From Acidobacteriota bacterium (GTDB lineage Bacteria; Acidobacteriota; Terriglobia; Terriglobales; Acidobacteriaceae): a stretch of 17,015 nt of DNA. Below the pieces are notes generated by a model that saw nothing but the letters and a program-made list of their open reading frames with translations, searched no databases and was not told where the DNA came from. The stretch is taken from the NCBI GenBank assembly GCA_021819255.1, contig JAKART010000010.1, forward strand, positions 1 through 17,015, written 5' to 3'. The position numbers and the translations under genes were made by a program. Shown in pieces: positions 1 through 6,932 of the stretch. The first letter of the stretch is position 1; the number at the start of each line of letters is the position of its first letter.

Positions 1-198
1 CTTTCGATATCCCGGAGAGATGTCTGTGGTTCGGAGCGGAGGAGCTTTGATTGGAGCAGGGGTCAATCGGCGTGGTTACCCTCGGTCGCCGTTGAGCTGC
101 ATCTTGGGCTCCGCAGAAGATCGAAGATCTTTGCAGCGTGGGATGGAGCCGCGTTCTTCTCCCTTCCGACCTGGAGGCCCGCTCCGGGATATCGAAAG
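1..198. repeat. 17-bp perfect inverted repeat enclosing 164 bp
   Basis: Positions 1-17 (CTTTCGATATCCCGGAG) are the exact reverse complement of 182-198. Weaker matching continues inward: GTTCGGAGCGGAGGAG on the left against GGTCGGAAGGGAGAAG read from the other strand of the right side. The left arm begins at the first base of the window, so the repeat may extend outward. The enclosed sequence has no coding potential. A terminal-inverted-repeat element (MITE-like) or a long structured RNA are both possible. The identity is certain; the nature is not known. Confidence 0.75.
83..100. repeat. 18-bp direct repeat, copy 1
   Basis: CGGTCGCCGTTGAGCTGC occurs here and again, identically and in the same orientation, at 1830-1847 inside the 5' part of the membrane protein gene. 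Flanking bases do not match. An 18-bp exact match is unlikely by chance in 17 kb, though the GC-rich composition raises the odds somewhat. Confidence 0.6.
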
Positions 199-231
199 CT
201 GCAGGGTTAGGGACGGCTTCTCTCTCTCTGC

Positions 232-266
232 GTCTGTCAGATCTCCTCAGCAACAGAGGAGCAGAC
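232..266. other. Interrupted hairpin in non-coding DNA
   Basis: CTCCTC (243-248) pairs with GAGGAG (256-261) around a 7-nt loop. Outside this, GTCTG (232-236) pairs with CAGAC (262-266), with a 6-nt one-sided bulge. There is no T-run after either side, so it is not an intrinsic terminator. It could be part of a structured transcript that also includes the inverted repeat just upstream, but this is not established. Confidence 0.35.
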
Positions 267-649
267 ATGCTCCTCACGGCCGGCCAGTAGTCGCAGTGGA
301 AGCGGCAGTCAGGCCCACGTACCCCTGCGCCAGAGGCCTGCTCCACTCCGGTCGCCTCGGGGGTCTCGCCCTTCCCGTTTGCACCAACCTTCCTCAGCCC
401 ATCTAAAGGCAAATGCGCGAAAGATAGACCGGGCTATCTTGTGGTAGGTCTGCTTTGGTTAGGACGACTCAGGCTTCAACAGTGGAACCGCAACTCGCAC
501 GCAGTGCCTTCAGGCATCGCCTCAATGCCAGCCGCGGTCCCGGCGAGGTGAGGCACGACCGAAGGCGTTATGCAGGGCTTGGCGACAAGACGATAGCGCC
601 CGTGGCCATAGCGCCGTTCCAGTCCCTTGCGTCATGGGTGGAAGAGTAT

Positions 650-697
650 CGTCCTGCAGACCCACATCTCAAAAAGGACAAGCTCCGAGATGTGGGG
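650..697. repeat. Palindromic dispersed repeat, copy 1
   Basis: CCCACATCTC (661-670) and GAGATGTGGG (687-696) form a perfect 10-bp stem with a 16-nt loop. The stem is preceded by CGTCCTGC (650-657). A second copy with the same leader, stem sequence and orientation lies at 6810-6849, so this is a repeat family rather than a single hairpin. From memory, such CCCACATCTC/GAGATGTGGG palindromes are frequent between genes in Acidobacteriaceae genomes; I could not check this. Confidence 0.7.
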
Positions 698-915
698 CGC
701 CGCCAAGGCGCAACTGAAAAAGGATAGAAGCCGCACCGACCGGCGCCAAGTGATTCGCGCCCATGCCAAATCTATCGCAGCGGCCAGCAAGCGCTGGATT
801 TCAGTAAAACTCCCTCCCTCTGGCCGATCAGAGGAGGTGCTTTTACTTGGCCCCCATTTTAGAACCCGTTCTGGGGACACACAGGGCGGAGCCGCGTTTC
901 GAGCCCCACCGATTC

Positions 916-1935
916 TCATTCGGATTTTGGCTCGAAGATGGAAGGCTCGGGCGAGTCCGCAAAATGGACGACTGCGACGGATGAGCGGGGAATAAAGGTA
1001 GCGTGCTTCTCATTCTTCCCTAAAACGAACAGTCCAGCGTCGGTCTCGTCAATCAGCATGCAGTTGATCGTTTGGCCTTGCACCGGCGAGAACTTTTTCG
1101 TAAAGGTGATCTGAATTGGGGTCAATGCTCCTCCGCCGTAAGACGCTTTGATGTGTGAATAGTAGTTGGTTGCGAAAATCGAAACCACCGCGAGGTACAT
1201 CACGATTCCGCGGGGCCAGTAGCCCAGCCGAAATTTCCAATTCCTCGCTCTCATTTCGAGCAGGATGCCGACCGCGGTGAACCAAAGGGATAACGCTGAC
1301 TCGTCGAATTGCTTCCTTTCGAACATCTGAACGGCTCCGGAGTAGAGTGTGTATCCAACGAGTGAAGTGGCGAGGCCTGAGGTGATTTTCTTGGGCACAT
1401 TTTCCGAAAGAGTGTAAATAGCAATCACGCCGAGAATTGCGAAAAGAAGCCACATAATGATCTTCGGGGCGGAGAGATCGACCTGCCGCCCCGCACTGGC
1501 AACACCGTAGTCGTAGTTAAATACCGAAGACGACCACATCAGAAGAGGAGTCGTCTCGATCCAGTATGCGAGGATGAGCGGACCTGTCTCGCACCAGTGC
1601 GAAAGTTCTGGCCTCCAAGCTGGAGGACGCATCGACTGCCGGATCAGTTCGAATGGAACCGCAAGGAGTAGGAGGAGCCATCCGCCCGCCGCGAGGATTC
1701 GGGGCCTAAGTGGGTTCATGTCTGTGAACCCATAGCGTGAGTCGTTAAGCGACATGATTAGGAACCCCGAGACGTAGGTGACGACTATACACAGTGCGAC
1801 CGCCCTGGAGACCCTGTCCATCGTGGATCCGGTCGCCGTTGAGCTGCTCTCCGGCCCGGCTCGCCTCGCAAAGGTCGGCCCTCTCGCTGTCGGCGCAGTG
1901 GGGCTTTCGTCGGTCGCGGTGGACTGGTCGGGCAT
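916..1935 (-). CDS. Multi-pass membrane protein of unknown function
   Basis: This 339-residue frame encodes an integral membrane protein that I do not recognise. After an N-terminal stretch rich in Ser, Thr, Pro and Arg (1-40), there are about six or seven hydrophobic segments, near residues 44-62, 79-97, 118-135, 157-174, 186-204, 213-228 and 242-258. A soluble tail of about 75 residues (265-339) follows. No enzyme or transport motif is visible. The start is uncertain. The ATG at 1935 lacks a ribosome binding site and the first 38 residues look non-native. An internal ATG at codon 39 (1821, protein beginning MDRVSRAVALC) sits immediately before the first helix and is a credible alternative. 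By eye the gene is less GC-rich than the genes to its right, which could mean acquisition by transfer. It stands alone, followed by non-coding DNA, and no operon partner is evident. Confidence 0.7.
   Translation of the reverse strand: MPDQSTATDESPTAPTARGPTFARRAGPESSSTATGSTMDRVSRAVALCIVVTYVSGFLIMSLNDSRYGFTDMNPLRPRILAAGGWLLLLLAVPFELIRQSMRPPAWRPELSHWCETGPLILAYWIETTPLLMWSSSVFNYDYGVASAGRQVDLSAPKIIMWLLFAILGVIAIYTLSENVPKKITSGLATSLVGYTLYSGAVQMFERKQFDESALSLWFTAVGILLEMRARNWKFRLGYWPRGIVMYLAVVSIFATNYYSHIKASYGGGALTPIQITFTKKFSPVQGQTINCMLIDETDAGLFVLGKNEKHATFIPRSSVAVVHFADSPEPSIFEPKSE
1830..1847. repeat. 18-bp direct repeat, copy 2
   Basis: This is identical to 83-100. Read on the minus strand it lies in the region coding for residues about 30-36 of the membrane protein, upstream of the alternative start at codon 39. 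That is consistent with this part of the frame being leader DNA rather than true coding sequence. Confidence 0.55.
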
Positions 1936-2054
1936 TTGCCAAGATCATAATGGAAAGTGGGATCGAGTTGAGGCAGGATCGCGGCCAATGTTCAGCATTT
2001 TTCGCGCACTTGACGTTTCGAGCGAGGTAAGAACCTTGCTGGACCCGTATCCCT

Positions 2055-2084
2055 TTGCCCCAGGCCCCATGGGTTTTGGGGCAA
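2055..2084. other. Hairpin downstream of the ABC transporter gene
   Basis: TTGCCCC (2055-2061) pairs with GGGGCAA (2078-2084), and the loop contains the palindrome CCCATGGG. It lies about 120 nt beyond the stop codon of the minus-strand ABC transporter. No T-run follows on either strand, so it may be a weak or factor-assisted transcript end rather than an intrinsic terminator. The rest of 1936-2201 shows nothing else I can name. Confidence 0.3.
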
Positions 2085-2201
2085 GAGGGCGACCGGGCGG
2101 TAGCGAGGCTGTCCTCGATGTGAGCCTTGGGTGGCCTCGCGTGGCTGTTTGGCCAACAACGCCTGCGTCGCGCCGCAAACGGGAACCAGTTCGTACAGTT
2201 T

Positions 2202-4208
2202 CTATGCCGGGACGGCCGCGGCTGCGTCTTCGTCCAACTGCTGATCTTTATATTGCAACTGGTAGAGCTTGTAGTAGAGCCCGCGCAGCGCCAGCAGCTC
2301 CTGATGGGCGCCCTGTTCGCGCAGCTTGCCCTTGTGCATGACGAGGATGGTGTCCGCGCGTTGAATGGTCGAGAGGCGATGCGCGATCAGCACTGAGGTT
2401 CGTCCGCTGATCATCCGCTCCAACGCCATACGGACCCGCACCTCGGTGTCTGTATCGACGGAGCTGGTGGCTTCGTCGAGGATCAGGATGCCGGGACGAT
2501 GAGCCAGAGCACGGGCAAAGCTGATGAGCTGCTTTTGTCCGGTAGAGAGCGTTGAACCCCGTTCCAGAATGGGTTCGGAGAATCCCCGGGGCAGGCTTCG
2601 GATGAACTGCGCAACGTTGACATCCTCGGCCGCGCGCTCTACTTCCTCCTGAGTGATCCATGCGGACCCGAGGCGGATGTTCTGGGTGACGGTGCCAGCA
2701 AAGAGGAAAGGGTCCTGCAAGACGACGCCAAAGCGCCGCCGCAGCTGGGTCAGATCCTGCTCGCGCACATCGATGCCGTCGACCAGGACGGCGCCGCGCT
2801 GCACTTCATAGAAGCGCATCATCAGCGCGGTGATGGTGGTTTTGCCCGCGCCGGTGTGGCCGACGATGGCCGCTGTCTGATTGGGCTCGATCGTGAAGCT
2901 GACGCCGCGCAGAACCCACTCGATATCACCACACTCGCCCAGAGCTTCGTCAGAGAGTGTACAGATGCGTTCCCGCTGCTCGGTCGTCAGCGTCTGGTAA
3001 GTGAACCATACGCCGCGAAACTCGACCCTGCCGCTGCCGTCGCCGGGTGTGGGGTGAGCGCTGGTGCGAATCTCGTTTCCGGTGTCGAGAAGTTTGAAGA
3101 TTCGCTCGGAGGCGGCCATGGCCGCCTGCAGGATGTTGTACTTGTCGCTGAGGTCCTGGATGGGACGGAAGAACCTTTGCCCGTACTGAATGAAAGCGAT
3201 GAGAACTCCGAGCGTCACCACCGGATGCAGAAAGGCGGCGTGAGCGGCCAGGGCCGGGGTGCTGTGCAGGGCATAGATTCCTCCGCGCCAGATCACCAGC
3301 GCAATGGCGATGGAACTCAGAAGTTCTACTACTGGATAGTAGAGCGCATAGGCGAAGATGGCGTCCGTCCAGGCCTTCTTGTTTTCGAGGTTAACTGCGG
3401 AAAAGTCGTTGAATGCACGTTGCTCGCGGTTGAACAACTGCACCAGGCTCATGCCCGAAACATACTCCTGGGTGAACGAGTTGATCTTGGCCGTGGCCGC
3501 CCGCTGTCGGCGGTAGCTGTCTCGAACGTGGATGCGAAAGAGCCGTGTGGCATAGAGGATCAAGGGAAGGACGGAGATCGCCAGCAGCGCCAGCAGCCAG
3601 ATCATCTTCACCATGATCGCCACGATGAAGCTCAGCACAAAGACATCTTCAAAGATCGCCAGCACGCCGGAGGTGAACATCTCATTGAGGGCGTCCACGT
3701 CAGAGGTGAGGCGCGTGACCAGCCGTCCCACCGGGTTGCGGTCGAAGAATCCCACGTGCATCTGCTGAATATGGCGAAAGATCTGACTGCGCAGATCAAA
3801 CATGATCTTCTGCCCGGTCCACTGCATCAGGTAGGTCTGGACGAACTCCAGAGCGAAGATCAGCCCCAACGAAGCCAGGTAAAGCGCAGCAATCTCGCTG
3901 ACGCCGCGAACGGGGTCCGGGCTGAGCTGGGCGGCGAGCCAGGAGCGCTTCTGGCGCAGCGGGTCAAAGTAGGTATCCACGGCGACTTTGACAAAGTACG
4001 GGCCCAGAACATCGCTGCCGGCCTTGAGCACGATGGCGACTGCCGATACGGCTACCTGCAACTTGTAGGGCGCGAGATATCGCGCCAGCCGCCGCATCAG
4101 CCGGGCGTCGTAGGCTTTCCCTACAATGTCGTCGTCGGCAATCTGACGGGAGCCTTCCGGTTGTGCTGGTTGAGCCGTCGTTACGGTCTTCTTCTGGTCG
4201 TCGGCCAT
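2202..4208 (-). CDS. ABC exporter half-transporter (fused membrane and ATPase domains)
   Basis: The 668-residue protein has the order expected of a type IV (MsbA/MdlB/YheH-like) ABC exporter. Membrane helices occupy about residues 45-345 and a nucleotide-binding domain about 395-640. Visible ATPase motifs are Walker A GHTGAGKTT (450-458), Q-loop LQDPF (497-501), signature LSTGQ (554-558, in place of LSGGQ), Walker B ILILDE (574-579) and the H-loop His 610 in IAHRLST. Such half-transporters dimerise in the inner membrane and export lipids, drugs or peptides; the substrate cannot be read here. An unusual segment of roughly 20 residues (about 406-428, with Cys 416 and Cys 426) interrupts the domain between the A-loop Tyr 404 and the first core strand. 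The ATG at 4208 has no clear ribosome binding site. A TAAAAT hexamer and an 18-bp palindrome lie just upstream. The gene is divergent from hemW. Confidence 0.93.
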   Translation of the reverse strand: MADDQKKTVTTAQPAQPEGSRQIADDDIVGKAYDARLMRRLARYLAPYKLQVAVSAVAIVLKAGSDVLGPYFVKVAVDTYFDPLRQKRSWLAAQLSPDPVRGVSEIAALYLASLGLIFALEFVQTYLMQWTGQKIMFDLRSQIFRHIQQMHVGFFDRNPVGRLVTRLTSDVDALNEMFTSGVLAIFEDVFVLSFIVAIMVKMIWLLALLAISVLPLILYATRLFRIHVRDSYRRQRAATAKINSFTQEYVSGMSLVQLFNREQRAFNDFSAVNLENKKAWTDAIFAYALYYPVVELLSSIAIALVIWRGGIYALHSTPALAAHAAFLHPVVTLGVLIAFIQYGQRFFRPIQDLSDKYNILQAAMAASERIFKLLDTGNEIRTSAHPTPGDGSGRVEFRGVWFTYQTLTTEQRERICTLSDEALGECGDIEWVLRGVSFTIEPNQTAAIVGHTGAGKTTITALMMRFYEVQRGAVLVDGIDVREQDLTQLRRRFGVVLQDPFLFAGTVTQNIRLGSAWITQEEVERAAEDVNVAQFIRSLPRGFSEPILERGSTLSTGQKQLISFARALAHRPGILILDEATSSVDTDTEVRVRMALERMISGRTSVLIAHRLSTIQRADTILVMHKGKLREQGAHQELLALRGLYYKLYQLQYKDQQLDEDAAAAVPA

Positions 4209-4215
4209 TCCGTTT

Positions 4216-4221
4216 ATTTTA
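4216..4221 (-). promoter_or_regulatory. Possible -10 hexamer for the ABC transporter gene
   Basis: On the minus strand TAAAAT (5 of 6 matches to TATAAT) lies 7 nt before the ATG. Transcription from it would begin at or very near the start codon and give a leaderless mRNA, which fits the missing ribosome binding site. No good -35 is visible at the usual distance; the spacer position is filled by the palindrome at 4222-4239. Confidence 0.3.
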
Positions 4222-4239
4222 GAGCCTTTGCAAAGGCTC
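4222..4239. promoter_or_regulatory. Perfect 18-bp palindrome, candidate operator between divergent genes
   Basis: GAGCCTTTGCAAAGGCTC reads identically on both strands with no spacer. It lies in the 77-bp gap between the minus-strand ABC transporter and plus-strand hemW and directly abuts the TAAAAT hexamer upstream of the ABC gene. A second stem competes with it: GGCTCCCG (4235-4242) pairs with CGGGAGCC (4257-4264). The position fits a dimeric repressor or activator site. Alternatively the two stems could be exclusive RNA folds in the hemW leader. No regulator gene is nearby to assign. Confidence 0.5.
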
Positions 4240-4285
4240 CCGAAGACGCTGGGCGCCGGGAGCCAGGGGAAAGGGGCGTGAAAGA

Positions 4286-5599
4286 ATGGAACAGATGGAG
4301 ACGGAGGGACTCAATCGGACGGGTGCGGAGACCGAACAGGCAGCCACGCTGGGCGTGTACGTCTCCGTGCCGTTCTGCCGCTCCAAGTGCAGCTTCTGCA
4401 ACTTCGCCTCCGGCGTCTCCTCAGCGGAGGCAATCGAGGCCTATATTGTCCGGCTCTGCCGGGAGATCGCAACGGCTCCGAACAGGGCAGAGAACCTGCG
4501 GGCTCATCTTCCTCGCCGCGTGGACTCGGTCTACCTTGGTGGAGGCACGCCCAGTCTTCTGGCTCCGGCACAACTGAGACGGATCTTCGTCTCGCTTCGG
4601 GAGACGTTCCAGATTGCCGGGAATGCGGAGATAACGCTGGAGGCGGCGCCCGGCCAGATCGACGATGCGCTGCTGAACGAAGCCATGAGCCAGGGGGTGA
4701 ATCGCGTCAGCCTGGGTGTGCAGTCCTTTGTCGACCGTGAGAGCGCTGCGGTGGGACGCAACCACACCGGGAGCGGCTGTGTCCACGAGGTTCATCGTCT
4801 GCAAAGAGCTGGAATCACCGACCTTGGCGTCGATCTGATCGCCGGCTTGCCCTACCAGACGCAGGAGAGTTGGCAGCAGTCGCTGCGGGTCGTCACCAGC
4901 ATTGGCTTGAACCATCTGAGCGTCTATATGCTGGAGATGGATGATGACTCTCGCCTGGGCAGGGAGGTTCTGGCCGGTGGTCGGCGGCTCCATACAGATG
5001 CGCTACCCAGCGAAGAGATTACGGCTGCGCTCTATGAGAGCGCTTGCGAGTGGCTTCCGGCGCAGGGGTTTGCCCAGTACGAAATCTCCAACTTTGCGCC
5101 TGCGCAGTACCGTTCGCGCCACAACTGCAAGTATTGGCGGCGTGCTCCCTACATTGGGTTTGGACTGGATGCTCACTCCATGCTGTTGCGGGGCGACAAC
5201 GCCATGACAGAAGAGCGCGCTGCCCGCGAAGGCGCAAGCAGCGCCGTGCGCTTTGCCAACCCGGAGGATTTGGCGCGGTACATGAAGAAAGAGCTTTCTC
5301 CAGCCTTCCCGATGTTGACCCGCAGCGATGAAGGCATCGTGGAGATCGTGGAAATCGGGCGACCGGAGGCCTTTGAGGAGAGCATCTTTCTTGGTCTGCG
5401 GATGACGGAGGGCGTGAACCTCTGGCAACTTCGCCGGGACTTCCCCGCGAATCTGGTCCAGCCTGCCGAAGAGGCCGCCGCCGAGCTGGTTCAGGATGGC
5501 TTGCTGCTGGCGGAGGATGGCTGCTGGCGGCTTACGCTGCGCGGCCGTCTATTGTCCAATGACGTATTCACCAGGCTGCTGATGGGCGTGGCTGCCTGA
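4286..5599 (+). CDS. hemW: Radical SAM heme chaperone HemW
   Basis: The protein has 437 residues. The radical SAM cysteine motif is CRSKCSFCNF, with Cys 31, 35 and 38 binding a 4Fe-4S cluster and the trailing aromatic residue typical of the HemN/HemW family. It is followed by GGGTPS (85-90, SAM binding) and later family blocks such as HNCKYWRRAPYIGFGLDAHS. The short N-terminus, without the extra region of the true coproporphyrinogen III dehydrogenase HemN, points to HemW, the heme-binding chaperone that inserts heme into respiratory proteins. It is somewhat longer than the usual 370-400 residues, from about 20 extra N-terminal residues and an insertion around 330-355. The ATG at 4286 follows a purine-rich AAGGGG (4271-4276). 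An internal ATG three codons later is equally possible. The threonine-aldolase-like gene begins 39 bp downstream on the same strand, so the two probably share a transcript. Confidence 0.92.
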   Translation: MEQMETEGLNRTGAETEQAATLGVYVSVPFCRSKCSFCNFASGVSSAEAIEAYIVRLCREIATAPNRAENLRAHLPRRVDSVYLGGGTPSLLAPAQLRRIFVSLRETFQIAGNAEITLEAAPGQIDDALLNEAMSQGVNRVSLGVQSFVDRESAAVGRNHTGSGCVHEVHRLQRAGITDLGVDLIAGLPYQTQESWQQSLRVVTSIGLNHLSVYMLEMDDDSRLGREVLAGGRRLHTDALPSEEITAALYESACEWLPAQGFAQYEISNFAPAQYRSRHNCKYWRRAPYIGFGLDAHSMLLRGDNAMTEERAAREGASSAVRFANPEDLARYMKKELSPAFPMLTRSDEGIVEIVEIGRPEAFEESIFLGLRMTEGVNLWQLRRDFPANLVQPAEEAAAELVQDGLLLAEDGCWRLTLRGRLLSNDVFTRLLMGVAA

Positions 5600-5622
5600 T
5601 GCGGCAAGCCGGCGGAGAGGCC

Positions 5623-5630
5623 AAGGAGGA
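5623..5630 (+). promoter_or_regulatory. Strong ribosome binding site fixing a TTG start
   Basis: AAGGAGGA lies 8 nt before the TTG at 5639. This supports TTG as the true start of the aldolase-family gene, because the next in-frame ATG is at codon 20, inside the conserved N-terminal block that begins [11 protein letters not shown]. Confidence 0.75.
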
Positions 5631-5638
5631 TTTGAGAG

Positions 5639-6673
5639 TTGCCAGCCGAGAGTATTGACCTGCGCAGTGACACCGTGACCCGTCCTACCGCTGCGATGCG
5701 GGCCGCCATGGCTGCGGCCGAGGTAGGCGATGACGTCTATGGCGAAGATCCAACTGTGAATCGCCTGGAGGCGCGCGCGGCTGAGATCTTTGGCCGTGAG
5801 TCGGCGCTTTTTGTTCCCACGGGAACCATGGGCAACCAGATCGCGATCCGCCTGCACACGGAACATGGACAGGAGGTGATCTGCGAGGCGCGCTCCCATG
5901 TGCTGGACTGGGAGATGGCCATGATGTCTGCCTTCTCGGGCTGTCTGCCGCGGGCGATCCACGGCGAGCATGGCATCCTCACCTGGGAGCAGATCAGTGC
6001 TGTGATTGCGCGGCCCAGCTACTATCGCGCTTCCACGGGATTGCTTTGCCTGGAGAGCTCGCATAACATGGCCGGCGGCACGGTGACGCCGCTCCCTATC
6101 TTTGAAGAGATCTGGCGCGGCGCCAGAGAGGCTGGGCTGGCGACGCATCTGGATGGAGCGAGGATCTTCAATAGTGCGGTGGCGCTGGGCCTTCCAGTTG
6201 CCAAGCTCACGCACGGCTTTGATACGGTCAACTTCTGCCTCTCCAAGGGCCTGGGCGCGCCGGTGGGTTCCATGCTGGTGGGCTCAGGCGCAGCGATGCA
6301 TCGTGCCCGCATCTTCCGCAAGGCGCTGGGCGGAGGCATGCGCCAGGCCGGCGTGCTGGCCGCCGCGGGCCTCATTGCACTGGAGCAGGGACCGTCCCGT
6401 CTGCACGAGGACCATGCCAACGCACAGCTTCTGGCCCAGGCCGTGGCAACGTGCAGGTCTGTCGCCATCGATCTGGCTGCGGTGCAGACCAATATCGTCC
6501 GCTTCGATGTAAAAGGACTGGATGCCGTCCAGGTGGTTGCGGAGCTCAAGGGGCAGGGCGTGCTGTGTAGTTCGCTGGGAAGGAAGTCAATTCGCCTGGT
6601 GACCCATGGGGACGTCAGCCGAGTCCAGTGCGAGACGGCGGCGGCGACGCTGGTGCGCGTGTTGCAGGGCTGA
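5639..6673 (+). CDS. ltaE: PLP-dependent low-specificity L-threonine aldolase family enzyme
   Basis: The 344-residue protein is a fold-type I PLP enzyme of the threonine aldolase/beta-eliminating lyase family. Seen here are the N-terminal signature [11 protein letters not shown], the block [15 protein letters not shown] (30-44), PTGTMGNQ (60-67), His 87 in the ring-stacking position, ESSHNMAGG with His 142, LDGAR with Asp 172 that would contact the pyridine nitrogen, and the Schiff-base Lys 203 in [11 protein letters not shown]. The expected reaction is cleavage of L-threonine or L-allo-threonine to glycine and acetaldehyde in the cytoplasm. Close relatives acting on other beta-hydroxy amino acids (GntG-type aldolases) cannot be excluded, so the symbol is tentative. 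Length is normal for the family and all key residues are present. It follows hemW by 39 bp and begins with TTG behind a strong ribosome binding site. A weak hairpin (6689-6707) follows the stop. Confidence 0.9.
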   Translation: MPAESIDLRSDTVTRPTAAMRAAMAAAEVGDDVYGEDPTVNRLEARAAEIFGRESALFVPTGTMGNQIAIRLHTEHGQEVICEARSHVLDWEMAMMSAFSGCLPRAIHGEHGILTWEQISAVIARPSYYRASTGLLCLESSHNMAGGTVTPLPIFEEIWRGAREAGLATHLDGARIFNSAVALGLPVAKLTHGFDTVNFCLSKGLGAPVGSMLVGSGAAMHRARIFRKALGGGMRQAGVLAAAGLIALEQGPSRLHEDHANAQLLAQAVATCRSVAIDLAAVQTNIVRFDVKGLDAVQVVAELKGQGVLCSSLGRKSIRLVTHGDVSRVQCETAAATLVRVLQG

Positions 6674-6809
6674 CGATGCAGCCTTCGGCCGAGTTCTACA
6701 GGCTCGGTAAAGTCTGTGGCGGCCTCAACGACAAGCCGCTCCCAAGAAGACTCGGAGATGGAACGGCCGCCTGGTCCGCGACAGATCTTGGTCTTTGAGA
6801 AAGGTGCGG

Positions 6810-6905
6810 CGTCCTGCGAGCCCATATCTCTGAAAAACGAGATGTGGGGCACCCGGCACCCGGGGTGATGAGGAAAAACGAGATAGGAAGCACCCCGAGT
6901 GATGA
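6810..6905. repeat. Palindromic dispersed repeat, copy 2, with a degenerate tandem extension
   Basis: CGTCCTGC (6810-6817) precedes CCCATATCTC (6821-6830) and GAGATGTGGG (6839-6848), a 10-bp stem with one G-T pair and an 8-nt loop. It matches the copy at 650-697 in leader, stem and orientation. A partial second unit follows. AAAAACGAGAT occurs at 6833-6843 and 6874-6884, and CACCCGGGGTGATGA (6857-6871) resembles CACCCCGAGTGATGA (6891-6905). It sits in the 259-bp gap between the convergent aldolase and helicase genes. It has no T-run, but could still serve as a bidirectional transcript end. Confidence 0.65.
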
Positions 6906-6932
6906 AGGGAAGGCGGTTCGGACCCATCGTGG

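Larger units (their letters stand above)
1..915. other. Long non-coding stretch, no supportable gene
   Basis: No open frame here looks like a protein. The longest frames (20-406 and 627-995 on plus, 632-919 on minus) are low-complexity, rich in Arg, Ser and Pro, have no hydrophobic rhythm or recognisable motif, and lack a ribosome binding site. The stretch holds structured DNA instead: an inverted repeat at 1-198, a hairpin near 232-266 and a palindromic repeat at 650-697. I found no tRNA-like cloverleaf or rRNA segment. It may be decayed sequence, a site of past insertions, or the 3' flank of a gene left of the window. Confidence 0.6.

Noticed and set aside
632..919. A 95-codon minus-strand frame between the left non-coding region and the membrane protein gene
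   Set aside because: Part of it is a translation of the palindromic repeat at 650-697, and there is no ribosome binding site or recognisable domain.
2856..4577. A 573-codon plus-strand open frame across the ABC transporter and into hemW
   Set aside because: It is antisense to a gene with complete ABC motifs. Its translation is charged and low-complexity with no domain, and it is the sort of open frame that GC-rich codon bias creates opposite a real gene.
6683..6707. Hairpin after the aldolase stop as a terminator
   Set aside because: The stem is only 5 bp with a 9-nt loop and no T-run follows.
6022..6927. A 301-codon minus-strand frame opposite the aldolase gene
   Set aside because: The plus-strand frame holds all PLP-enzyme motifs, while this frame is Ser/Pro-rich with no motif and runs into a repeat region.
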